Source: Pigoraptor vietnamica (lineage: Eukaryota; Opisthokonta; Filasterea). From it: a stretch of 18,437 nt of DNA. Each line of letters starts with the position of its first letter. Position 1 is the stretch's first letter. The stretch is taken from NCBI GenBank assembly GCA_943704525.1, contig CALSCQ010002830.1:1-18437 (forward strand), in the 5' to 3' direction. Made by a program: the position numbers and the translations under genes. Under the pieces are notes generated by a model. That model ran no database searches and was not told where the DNA came from. It saw only the letters and a program-made list of their open reading frames with translations. Shown in pieces: positions 8,501 to 17,724 of this stretch.

Positions 8501-11500
8501 CGGCGCGAAGGACGGCGTGCTGTGCGACCACGCGACGCTCAAGGCCGTGCGCATGCACGTGTCGACGCTCAGCTTCACCCCTCTTCCCCCGATCAAGGTC
8601 AAGGGCAAGTCGGACCCGATTGCCATCTACCGCCCCAAGATTACCCCTGACGTCGTCTACCAGCCGACGACGGCCATGGCGCACCGCATGATCCACCGCG
8701 ACATTGTTGGCCGTGAGGTCGAGATCAAGACGCTGACGGAGAGGATCGGGCAGCTCGTGACGGGCGCGCGCAAGCAGTCGATGGTGGTGCTGGAGGCAGA
8801 CGCCGGCCTCGGCAAGAGCCGCATGCTAGAGAACGTGCGCGAGATGGCGGCCGCGGCGTCGCGCCCGCTGTGCACTGTGGAAGTCGTGTGCGATGCGCTG
8901 CACAACTCGACGCCGTTTTACGGATGGCGCGGGTTCTTTGGCAGCCGCGTGTTCCTCCTCGACACGCTGCCGACGGCGGAGGAGCGCAAGTCGAAGATTG
9001 CGGCGGCGCTTGCGGCCGTTGGGGAGATTGCGGCGTCGGCGTCGCTGTTGTCACCGGTGCTGCCCGCTGAGCTGTTGCCGCCGAGCGACGCGCGGGAACT
9101 GGACGGCGATCGCGTGGAGAAGACGCTCGCGCTGCTCTCGTCGCTTGTGAAGCTCACGGCGTGCGGCAACCCCATGCTGCTGATCGTGGACGACGCGCAC
9201 CTGTGAGTGGCGATGCCCTCTATCGTCTTCTTCTGTTGGGCTGACGTGTTTGAGCACTTGCTGTGGAGTGCGGTGTTGCAGTAGTGGCAGCTCTCTGACA
9301 CGTGCTCCTAATTTTTCCGTTTTGCTTGCGCACAGGCTCGATCCTCCTTCGTGGGCGCTAATCCAGCTGCTCTTCAACACGGTCGGCGGTCCGATCATGC
9401 TTGTCGCCGCGACGCGCCCCGTGGACGTGATGCCGCTCGAGTACCGTGAGCTTGCGGAGGCCGTCAAGTGCGACAAGTTGCGCCTTACGGCCCTCTCGCC
9501 CGCGGACACGGCGCGGCTCGTGTGCCTCGCGCTCGGCTGCGATGACATTCCCGACATTATCGCGACGATGATACACGACAAAGGGCAGGGGGTGGGTTGG
9601 CGCCGTGCACGTGTGTGGGGTGTGCGTGCGTGCTTGCATTCGTGTGCTCTCGTGTGCATGCGCCTGAAGGCACGTTGTCTCCCTTGTCCGTGTGTGGGGT
9701 GTGCATGTGTGCTTGCATTCGTGTGCTCTCGTGTGCATGCGCCTGAAGGGACGTTGTCTCCCCTGTGCTCTGACGCCTGTCCATCTATGCGCAGAACCCG
9801 TTTTACAGCCAAATGCTTGCGATGTCCATGCGCAACACTGGCGTCATCACGTTCAACGACGGCAAGTGCGAGCTCAGTCCGAACATCAAGGACGCGAGCG
9901 ACATTCCCTGCACAGACACGGTCGAGGTGTGTGGATGTGGACACCTACATATACCTACGCACTTACACACGCACACACACGTCGCACATGCACAGGTACA
10001 CAGAGACACACATCTCTACACGACATGACTCTCGACACCCAACTGTCTTGGATTTTGCCAGCAATTTGCGTGGTTGTGTGACGTGATCTCACGCAACGCA
10101 CTTCGTTTGCAGGACGTCACGACGAGCCGCATCGACCAACTGCCCGGTCGCACGCAGTTTGTGCTCAAAGTGGCGTCGGTCATCGGCCCGATCTTCCGCT
10201 TCCGGCTGCTGATGCACGTGTACCCCATTGGCAAGGAGAAGGCGCAACTGAAGGACCACCTCGGCTATCTCGAGAAGCAGGACCTGCTCGTGCGCGTGCA
10301 GCTCGACGGGGAGCTCGCGTACCGCTTCACGCAGACGATTGTCCAGGAAGTGTGCTACAACATGCTCCTGTTTGAGCAGGTCGGTGATTCGGTGTTGTTG
10401 TGTGGCTGGTGTGCGGTTGCTTGTTGTTTGCCTAGAATGCGTTCCCCCTAAACCCTCGCGACGGCGACGGATTCTCCTGTGTCGATCTATCGAGCTGAGG
10501 CATGTGTTGACACTCCTCCCCCATCATGTTCTTGTGTGCGCAGCGACGCAAGCTGCACCTTGCGATCGCCACGTGGTACGAGGAGTATGTCAAGGACCTC
10601 ACGCCGCACTACCAGGTGCTCGGCTACCACTGGTGCAAGGCGAAGGAGTACTCGTCCGGCATCAAGTTTTACGTCAAGGTGCGCTGCGAATCTGCTGTGT
10701 GCGCGTGTGTGTATTGTTCGAGAACATGGTGTCGTTTGTTGACCTGCTGTGTGTGCGCGTGTGTGTATTGTTCGAGAACATGGTGTCGTTTGTTGACCTG
10801 CTGTGTGTGCGCGCACGTGTGCCCATCCATGCGGGAATTGCCATGTGCGTGGTGTTGTTTGGCACTAGTTTGGGGGTCCCTTGGCTGTGGCGGCGCGATG
10901 GATGCTCCGTTTGGGGCGATGGGTCAGGTGTCGCTCCATGGTCGTCTGTTTTGTGTTCCGTATGCGTGTGCTGATGTCGTGTCGGTGTAGGCGGGTGAGG
11001 AGGCTCTGCGCACGTACGCCAACCACGACGCCGTCAAGTTCTTCTCGCTCGCAAAGCGGAAGCTGCCGAAGCGCACGCGCGCGACGAACGTCGAACCGAC
11101 GAAGATTGAGCGCGTGCAGCTCGAGCTAAGCCTCGCGGAGGCCCACATCCGCCTCGGAGACCATCCAAAGGTGCGAGTCGCGTCATTTGGGGTCTTGCGT
11201 CACTCGCGCATTCGTACTACCGCAAAGCTGTGCAATGCATTGACGCACGCGCATGCCCTCTGTCTTCGTTTCACTCTCTTCAACCCCTATGACTTGCCTA
11301 CTGAACTAAGTCTCTGTCACTCTCCAGGGGCGCGCCCACTGCGAGGAGGCGCTGAAAATTCTCGACCAGCCGCTCCCGAGTTCGAAGCCCAACACGCTCA
11401 AGCAGGAGAAGCTCAAGTCTACGATCAGCCGCACGTTCACGCAGTCGATGAGGTTCCTGGGCATCGGCGAGCTCAACGAGGACGCCGGCGCGGAGGCGTC

Positions 11501-12746
11501 GAAGGCGTACCTCCGCCTCGCGTGGCTGCACTACTCGTCATGGGAGATTGACCAATGCGTCAACGCGTGCCAGAAGGCCATCAACTGCGCAGAGGTCTCG
11601 GGGAAGGTGGGGGCCGCTGTGTGTGCGCGTGTGGGTGTGCGTGTGCTGTATGACATTCTGTATTGCCGACATGAAAGTTTTGTTTATTTGGCTGACTTGC
11701 TGTTTCCTTTCTCTCTTCCGCAGTCGCCCGAAATTGCGCGCGCGTACGCTGCGCTGACGTTCGCGTGCCGCATGACGGGCAACGAGCAGCTGGCCGCCAA
11801 GTACGCCCAGCGCGCGCTCGAAACGAGCCAGACAGTGCCGCACCCGCCCACGTGGGGCTACGTCTTCCACATTACGGGCCTCGCTGCCGTGACGAACGGG
11901 GACTGGCGCGCCGTCAAGGCGAACCTCGACCACTCGCTCGAGGTGTTTGGGCAGCTGTCGGACTGGCGCCGGTGGTGCGAGGTGGCGCAGCTGTTTACGC
12001 TGATCAACCACCACCAAGGAAAGTACCGCGAGTCGCTCCGCCTCGGCGTGACGCTGCTCCGCTGCGCGCGCATGCACGACGACACGGAGGCGCAGCTGTG
12101 GGGAATGATTGCGCAGTGCCGCGCCAACCTCATGCTCGGCGTTATCCCCGAAGCCACGCGCCTGATCGAGGACGCGGCGGATCTGATCGGCCGTCTCAAG
12201 TCCCGCGTGAGTGCGTCGCTGCACCTCGAGGTGGGCGCGCTGGGCGCCCTCGTAGCGCTGTGCAACAAGGACGTGCCGAAGGCTTGCAGGCTGTGCGATT
12301 CCATCATGCGCCTGGAGCCGTCGCCGCACGTGTACCACCTCTTCTTTGCGTTCTCGACGATGGTCGAGGTGTGCCTCGAGCTGCAGTCGCCGCGGTGGGA
12401 CGTCAAGCCGATGGTGAAGCGCGACTCGTACCGCGACATGGCCCAGAAGACGGTCAAGATACTCAGCAAGGCCGCGAAAATCTACCCGCTCCTCTTCCCG
12501 CTCGCGCAGCTGCGGCTAGGGCAGGTCGAGGCGGCGGCCGGCAACGGCAAGAAGGCTGTCGGCATCTTCGAGGAGGGGCTGACGCAGGCGCGTGCCCTCA
12601 ACGTCCCGCACGAGACGGCGTGCCTGTTGCTTGAGCTCGGCTACCTCACGCAGAACATGAAGGAGAAGACGTCGATGCTGTCGGAGGCCGTCACGATCCT
12701 CGAAAAGATTGAGGCTGCGACGCCGCCGAAGCCGAACCTCTCGTGA
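5150..12746 (+). CDS. Tandem-PH / soluble-type adenylyl cyclase / P-loop NTPase / TPR-like fusion protein, 13 exons, about 1793 aa
   Basis: Predicted to make cyclic nucleotide at phosphoinositide membranes. Exons: 5150-5518, 5785-6222, 6328-6766, 6985-7896, 8098-8237, 8391-9202, 9336-9591, 9795-9926, 10113-10379, 10544-10678, 10991-11170, 11328-11606, 11724-12746 (TGA); all introns GT-AG and all phases agree. Residues 1-123 are Ser-rich and disordered. PH1 spans about 134-232 (K140/K141, KRRWF at 148-152, Trp222). PH2 spans about 273-372 (K280, K288, R290, Trp363). Cyclase domain C1 has FADISGF (Asp459) and GGDIIKYAGDALLALW (Asp509), the two metal aspartates. C2 keeps Asn788 and Arg792, but Gln716 and Ala781 replace the usual adenine-selecting Lys and Thr. 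The NTPase has Walker A ADAGLGKS (902-909) and Walker B MLLIVDD (1028-1034). The helical TPR-like tail occupies about 1260-1793. Cyclase-to-tail order matches ADCY10 (about 1610 aa), which lacks PH domains. Adenylyl activity is likely but not certain. Confidence 0.9.
5536..5594 (+). repeat. (TG)n microsatellite in cyclase intron 1
   Basis: Almost uninterrupted TG dinucleotides fill the start of the 266-nt first intron (5519-5784), followed by a G-rich stretch at 5595-5616. The tract makes the sense-strand RNA purine/U alternating and may be polymorphic in length. Confidence 0.9.
9610..9767 (+). repeat. 79-bp tandem duplication inside cyclase intron 7
   Basis: Two copies with a 79-base period begin at about 9610 and 9689. 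Both contain TGCTTGCATTCGTGTGCTCT and GTGTGCATGCGCCTGAAGG, with a few mismatches. The duplication lies wholly within the 203-nt intron 9592-9794 and accounts for most of its length. Confidence 0.85.
10692..10811 (+). repeat. 54-bp tandem repeat inside cyclase intron 10
   Basis: A 54-base unit containing ATTGTTCGAGAACATGGTGT occurs at about 10713 and again at 10767, flanked by further partial copies of the TGTGTGCGCGTGTG part. It lies in the 312-nt intron 10679-10990, the longest in the gene. The two full copies appear identical, which suggests recent duplication. Confidence 0.85.
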
Positions 12747-13311
12747 GGGATCAGTCTCTCTCACACTGTGGTCGCTGCCACCGTGTTTGCGTTCGCGCTG
12801 CTGCGTGTGGCCGTTATTTGTTTTTTTTTTTTTTCTCGCGCGCTTCGCTTGCCCGTGCGTCGTCGTGGCACTGTTTCGCGCTCGTTGTGGTTGCGTCTAT
12901 ATGTAGCGTATTTCTGTGCGAATGTTCTTGTGTGTCTTTTGCGCGTGCGCTGTGCGCTGTCTGTAATCTGAACGGTCGCAAGTGCCGCCGCCGTCGCGTG
13001 GCGAGACGTGATTGTCTCGGCCCCAACGGACGCCACGGCAATGAACTGCGGCATCCCACTCACTTTGCACGTCCGAGTGCTTTGTGCACGAATGCACGCA
13101 AGCGCAACATGCAGGACTGCACACTTCCAAGGCGCAGAAACAGAGAATGGCAGGCAAGTGAAGAGCTCCTGCTGTCGACTTCGCGCCCTCATTTTTGACA
13201 AGTGAAGGAGCTCGTGCCAGTGGACGCTTCGCTTGGCTACAAGTCCGAGTCCTGTGAGCACGAAGCACGCCATTCCAACACACCAGAGACCATAACCCAA
13301 ACAGATGGCGT
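12747..13311. other. Convergent 3' region between the cyclase and LCAT-like genes
   Basis: These 565 bases lie between two converging stop codons. A run of 14 T residues occurs at 12821-12834, about 75 nt after the cyclase stop. Open frames across the region are extensions or shadows with no recognisable domain. I see no RNA gene. Confidence 0.5.
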
Positions 13312-15120
13312 TTACTTTGGCGCGTGCTCCCACTGCCTCTTGTCTCCAGCCGCGATGAGATCTGCGAGCGCGCCCACAACGACGGGCTCGTCGGAGAGCA
13401 TGTCCCCGTGCCCAAACCGCGTGCCATAGCGCGTGTAGGAAATACCTGCGAGTAACGACAGGAGAGGCGGGTGCGGATTAGTCGCCATAGCAAAGTATGA
13501 GGACAACGGCAAAGGCGAGGGCAAGGAGGAGGGGGAAGCGAGTGGCAGCACACGCCCAGAAAACATCAGCATACGCGCTGGCACGTGCCTGCCGGGGGCA
13601 GCGCGTCCTCCGGGAGCATGCGGCCGTCCCCATCTCCCTTTGGCGCAGTCGTGAAATCGAACCCGCGAAAGGACTTTGGGCCGTTGCGAATCGCCGTCAG
13701 TGTCGTCGGATGTCCGGACGCCACGAGCGCGCCAATTGGCGGGTACTCGGCGCCCTCGCGCGCCACAATGTACGTCGTCAGAAAGTGCTTGGCCGCCGCC
13801 AGCGCGCGTCGCATGTGCGCCTCGGCCGCATCGCGCGGATACGGCGAGTCATCGCGAAAGATGCTCACGGAATTCGCCTTCCAGAACTCAACGTCAAACA
13901 CGTCGCAGCAAGGGGGCTTCTGCGCCACGGCACCGCCCGCCGCGCCCGCCGCAGTTGCACCCTCCGCACTGTGGCCGTCAGCACTAGCGCCTTCGCCCGC
14001 GGGAGTGTAGTCGTGCGACCCAGCGGGCGGCGCGTCGATAAGACCACGTCCGTCCAAAGGGAACAGCGAATACACCGACGTGTACGTGGCCTGCACGTGA
14101 AAGTCAATGATGTCGCCGTTGAAGCCGATGCGCGCGCCCTTGTGCAAGTCCTCGAGGAACGACATGCGGCGCTTGAAGGGCACCCCGACAAACAGGACGC
14201 TGTGGACGGTGCGGCGGAGGACGTCCTTTGGGCGGTCGCCCGCGGCGGCGAGGTCGTGCAGCATGTTTAGCGCGGCGAGAGTCAAGAGTCCCCCCATGCT
14301 GTGGGCGACGATCTGGACGGGTCCCTTCTACGCAGAGTGTGCGGGTGAGAAGAGGTGAACCAGCGAATGTCCCTGTGCGCATGAAATGCCTCGAGAGAGA
14401 AGGATTGTGAGGAGGACGGCGCGAGCAAGCAGGAAAAGAGGGCGAAAGAGCCGTGCACCGCGACGCGTGCATGCATGCGAGCGCACGCCCACCTGCTGTT
14501 CGGCCACTTTCTCGATGTGGTCGACAAATTTGCGCGCGTTCTCCGTCGTGTCGCGCCGCCAGTCGTACGAAAACTCGTGCACGTGCCTCCCCTGGCGCCC
14601 CACAAAGTGGAAAAACTTCTCGTAGATGGCCCGCTTGAAGAAGAGCGAGCCGACGCTGCGGATGCAGCCGTCCGGAACGAGCGCGTCCGCGTCCTGCACC
14701 CACTGCCCGCCCTCCTCGTGCCAGCTGCGCGTTCACGCCACAACACACACATGCACACACATAGTGTCATGCACGTGTAAAAAGATGCCACAAAGCGCAC
14801 AAAGACGAATGCTGAGCCCTCGCGGCCGTCATGACGCCCCACATGCACACTCACGTCACTGGGAGTGCGATCGACTCTGTCCACGGGGCGAGTGCCTGTC
14901 TCGCCGTGAGCCACCGGCGGTCGCCCGTGGCCGCGTCGCGCAGGTGGCTTGCCTTGTAGCCGTGGATCAACACGAGGGGCGGGTGCCCACGCGCGGCATC
15001 TCCCGGCGCCACCGCGTCCTCGCCCGTCGCCGACATTCGCAACACGGCAAAGAGAGTGGCGGCGACGCACGATGTGCCGAGGACAGCCGCGACGAGCCTG
15101 TGCCTCGCAGCCGACCTCAT
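13312..15120 (-). CDS. LCAT-like alpha/beta hydrolase (phospholipid acyltransferase or lipase), secretory, four exons, 456 aa
   Basis: The exons are 15120-14855, 14724-14493, 14327-13589 and 13445-13312 (TAA), with matching phases. The ATG at 15120 is followed by a short basic stretch and a hydrophobic segment (about residues 9-28), a signal peptide or signal anchor, so the enzyme should act in the secretory pathway or outside the cell. PPLVLIHGYKASHL (about 47-60) is the N-terminal strand and oxyanion loop. HEFSYDWRRDT (about 138-148) is typical of the lecithin:cholesterol acyltransferase family. The nucleophile is Ser176 in AHSMGG, the acid is probably Asp398 or Asp400 in GDGDG, and the base His425 in GHGD. 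An Ala/Gly-rich insert covers about residues 275-302. The last intron (13588-13446) appears to start with GC (CAG|GCACGT). Family membership is well supported. The substrate, and whether it acts as acyltransferase or lipase, is unknown. Confidence 0.82.
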
Positions 15121-15299
15121 GCACGGGATCAGAGGGGGAAAGATCGTGTGCGGTTCACGCGGGAGAATGCTCAGACGCAGCACCGTGGAACGCACGACGA
15201 AGGGAAAGATGCAACGCGAGGGAACTGAAAACAACGCCGGCACAGTTTGGCGGCGAACGCGGCCTGACTGATGTGCGGTGGTTGTGATCCCACTGACTC

Positions 15300-15307
15300 T
15301 ATAAATA
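15300..15307 (+). promoter_or_regulatory. TATA box of the kinase-like gene
   Basis: TATAAATA is a consensus TATA element, placed 101 nt upstream of the ATG at 15408 and within the 287-nt divergent spacer to the LCAT-like gene. By the usual spacing, transcription would start near 15330. It is the only perfect TATA box I found beside any gene start in the window, and it supports a real promoter for the plus-strand gene. Confidence 0.6.
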
Positions 15308-15407
15308 GATGGGCAGCAGCTGTTGCCCCCACACAGCAACCCGGGGTGACTGTATCAACCCAGTCTTGCGCAAAGCGCATCCATCGCCCATCCCGCGCGT
15401 GTTCGCC

Positions 15408-17544
15408 ATGCTGACGCAGACGGCGCTGTGTGCGGTCGTGGAGGCCGCCCGCCTTCTGCGGGGTGTGCCATCGTCACATTTTCGTTGCCTCCCCTCGCTG
15501 GTGCCTGCGTGGTGTCTCGACGCGTACCCTGTCGTCCCCTTCGTCCGCTCTCCCCACGCTCTCAAGCACTTCCGTCTTGAGTGGGCCGCCATTATGTCGA
15601 CAGTCGACGCCGCTCGTGCCCGTCGAGCGACTGTACTTCGCGCGCCTGCTCACCCATCGTAAGTGTAGTGCGCCCGCGTGTGTGTCTAGTGCATGGCATA
15701 ATGGGTGTGCTCGCACTCGTATGCCCACTCCAGCGCCTTTCTTCTCGTGTGGATGATTGAGTGGACCATATGTGGTGGGGTAAACCTCATTCCCCTTTGT
15801 TGTATGTCGCGCTGAAGATGTGTCTCTCCTGCCTGCAGAGCCGGCTCCGACGCTCCCGCGGACAACATACCAGATTCGCACGAATGTGGTCGGGGATCGA
15901 CGCGGCGCTGCGAACGACAAACTCTCATTGTCGGTGACGCGCGCGCAGGGTGCACGTCAACTGCAGTCTTTTCTGCTGCAGAAAACGCCCGACGATATCC
16001 GCACGATCGGGCGTTCTGTCGAAATGAGCGTGGTCGATGAGGTTATTGGTTGGACGGGGTCCTCCGAAAAGCAAGCTAAAGTTTTGGCACGCAAAGTCGT
16101 CGCGTTGCTTACGTCGGCGCCCGGCGGCGACAATTGGAAACTACTTTCGGAGGACGACGTCGACTTCAAGTACGGTACCCCCATGCCCGACACGTTTATG
16201 ATGGAGAGCACCTTTGTCGCGACCGGTCGGACGGCGAGCGACGAGGCGTGGGCGAGGTCGGTCGGTGTACTCAAATGGAAGGCGCCGAGCGCATCGTTCA
16301 GCCCTGGGCAGTGCGCGCAGTACATCGAGGCGATGCTTACGGCGTGTCCCTGGAGGGAGAGTGCGGTTGTCGTCGCGTTTTCGCTCAAGAAGGTCCAAGT
16401 CTTCGTCGGGCATCGCTGGCGGCACGGGCATCATCGCCTTCGCGTCGAAATGTCTGAGGTTCTCGACGTGTGCGCAATGGCTACGGTCAAGGCAGGTGAT
16501 GGCAACGACAAGAAGCTCAAAATTACCGGCGTCGATGTCGACGGACTTTCTCTCCTTGCCTGGGGACTGTCGCGGATGACGGAGGCTAACCTTCCGTCGA
16601 ATTTTGCAAGCGCTGTGCGCGGGACGCACCCGGTCTATGCCGACGCAGTCCAAGTGAAGTTGTTGGGCGTCGGCACCTCGGCCACTGCGTGCGAACTTCG
16701 CGGGCGAGACAGGGGCGCCATGTCGTTTTGCGTCAAGACGGTTCGCAAGCCGTACGCAGCGCAGTTCAAGATTGAACGCATGGCACTCGAAGTGCTGAAG
16801 AAGAACCGCGGGATTCCTTTCCAACCCTCGTCGAAGGAGACGGCCGGTCGCACCGACTCCTCACGACGCCCATCGCCAAGCCCCTCTGTCCCACAGGCGA
16901 ATGTGGGCAATCGCGACGCCTTTGTGCGCTGGGCTTTGACGCCTACGTGCCGCTCGTTGAAGACCTCAAGGCGATCCACGACCCCAACGCCCCCGAGCAG
17001 GTGTTCCACTGCGACATTGCACCGCACAACCTCGCGTGGTATAAGAAGAATACGGCGAAGAAGTTGCTCCTCATGGACTTCGGGTGCGCGGTCGTTATGG
17101 GTTATGGCCAGTCGGAGACGCACGTGCCCTACTCGGGGTCAATGTGGTATGCGTCGACGTCCGCGCTTGAACAACTTGTAGGCAAGGAAGCCAAGTTCGA
17201 CGATGTCTTCGTCCCGCCAAACGCCGACCGCGCAAACACGTGGACGAGGACTGTCAACGTCAATGCCTCCTTCGACCTTGAGGGCCTCGTGAAGAGCATC
17301 GCGGCACTGGAGATGCCTGGTGTCGCCGACTTCATCGATGATGAATCCGATCGCATCTACAAGGAGCGTGGTGCGGCGTGGGCGGGCTATACCCCTCGCG
17401 ACGTGCTGGACGTCTGGGAGAGAGTCCTACAGCTGCCCATTCTTGGCGATGAAGCCGGCATTCGAAGCGGCCAGGCAAGGCGACCACGACGGGGTGGCGA
17501 CGGAGCTCAAGCGGCTGCGCGTTCAACTTGTTCGCAACGAGTAA
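15408..17544 (+). CDS. Crinkler/FunK1-like protein kinase gene with reading-frame breaks (possible pseudogene)
   Basis: Visible kinase parts, in order, are a Gly-rich loop GVGTSATACEL (about 16665-16700), the lysine of FCVKT (codon 16734), a hinge-like LLTTPIAKPL (near 16860-16890, in another frame), catalytic loop HCDIAPHNL (17007-17033), DFG (17076-17084) and an activation-segment end SGSMWYAST. The D-I-x-P-x-N loop is typical of fungal FunK1 and Crinkler-type kinases, some of which are host-directed effectors in pathogens and some occur in free-living protists. One strong intron is clear (15659-15838, GTAAGT...CAG). The first exon is uncertain: the ATG at 15408 fits the TATA box, but its frame does not reach the donor in phase, so a further intron (acceptor near 15603) is likely. 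The frame changes near 16825 and back near 17450, ending at TAA 17542-17544. Causes could be real decay, sequence error or missed short introns. One confident intron in 2.1 kb contrasts with the intron-dense neighbours. Confidence 0.6.
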
Positions 17545-17641
17545 CTGTTAGTTCGCCGTTTGGTTGTTCAATAGTCTGACTGCATTCGACGACTGTCAAT
17601 ACATTTCGCAGTCTCATGAAACGCAGACCGACACAACTCGA

Positions 17642-17669
17642 TTTTTTTTTTTTTTTTTTTTTTTTTTTT
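17642..17669 (+). repeat. T28 homopolymer
   Basis: Twenty-eight consecutive T residues lie 97 nt after the kinase stop and 55 nt before the LMF start. It could be a nucleosome-excluding promoter tract for the LMF gene or part of the kinase 3' end. Its length makes it prone to sequencing error. Confidence 0.9.
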
Positions 17670-17724
17670 GTGGCGAACGACTTTGCGGGCTGCGTGCGTG
17701 CGTGGTGTGCGTACGCTAAGGAAG

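Noticed and set aside
9610-10811. Direct repeats considered as a CRISPR array
   Set aside because: The copies are tandem without unique spacers, lie inside introns, and the genome is eukaryotic.
16846-16895. A 50-nt intron as the cause of the first frame change in the kinase gene
   Set aside because: The acceptor (TGTCCCACAG) is good. However, the intron would be shorter than all others here (73 nt or more), would remove the hinge-like LLTTPIAKPL, and uses a weak donor (GTCGCA). It remains possible.
17642-17669. T28 as the reverse-strand poly(A) tail of a retroposed gene
   Set aside because: No processed-gene sequence or target-site duplication is visible beside it, and the adjacent genes contain introns.
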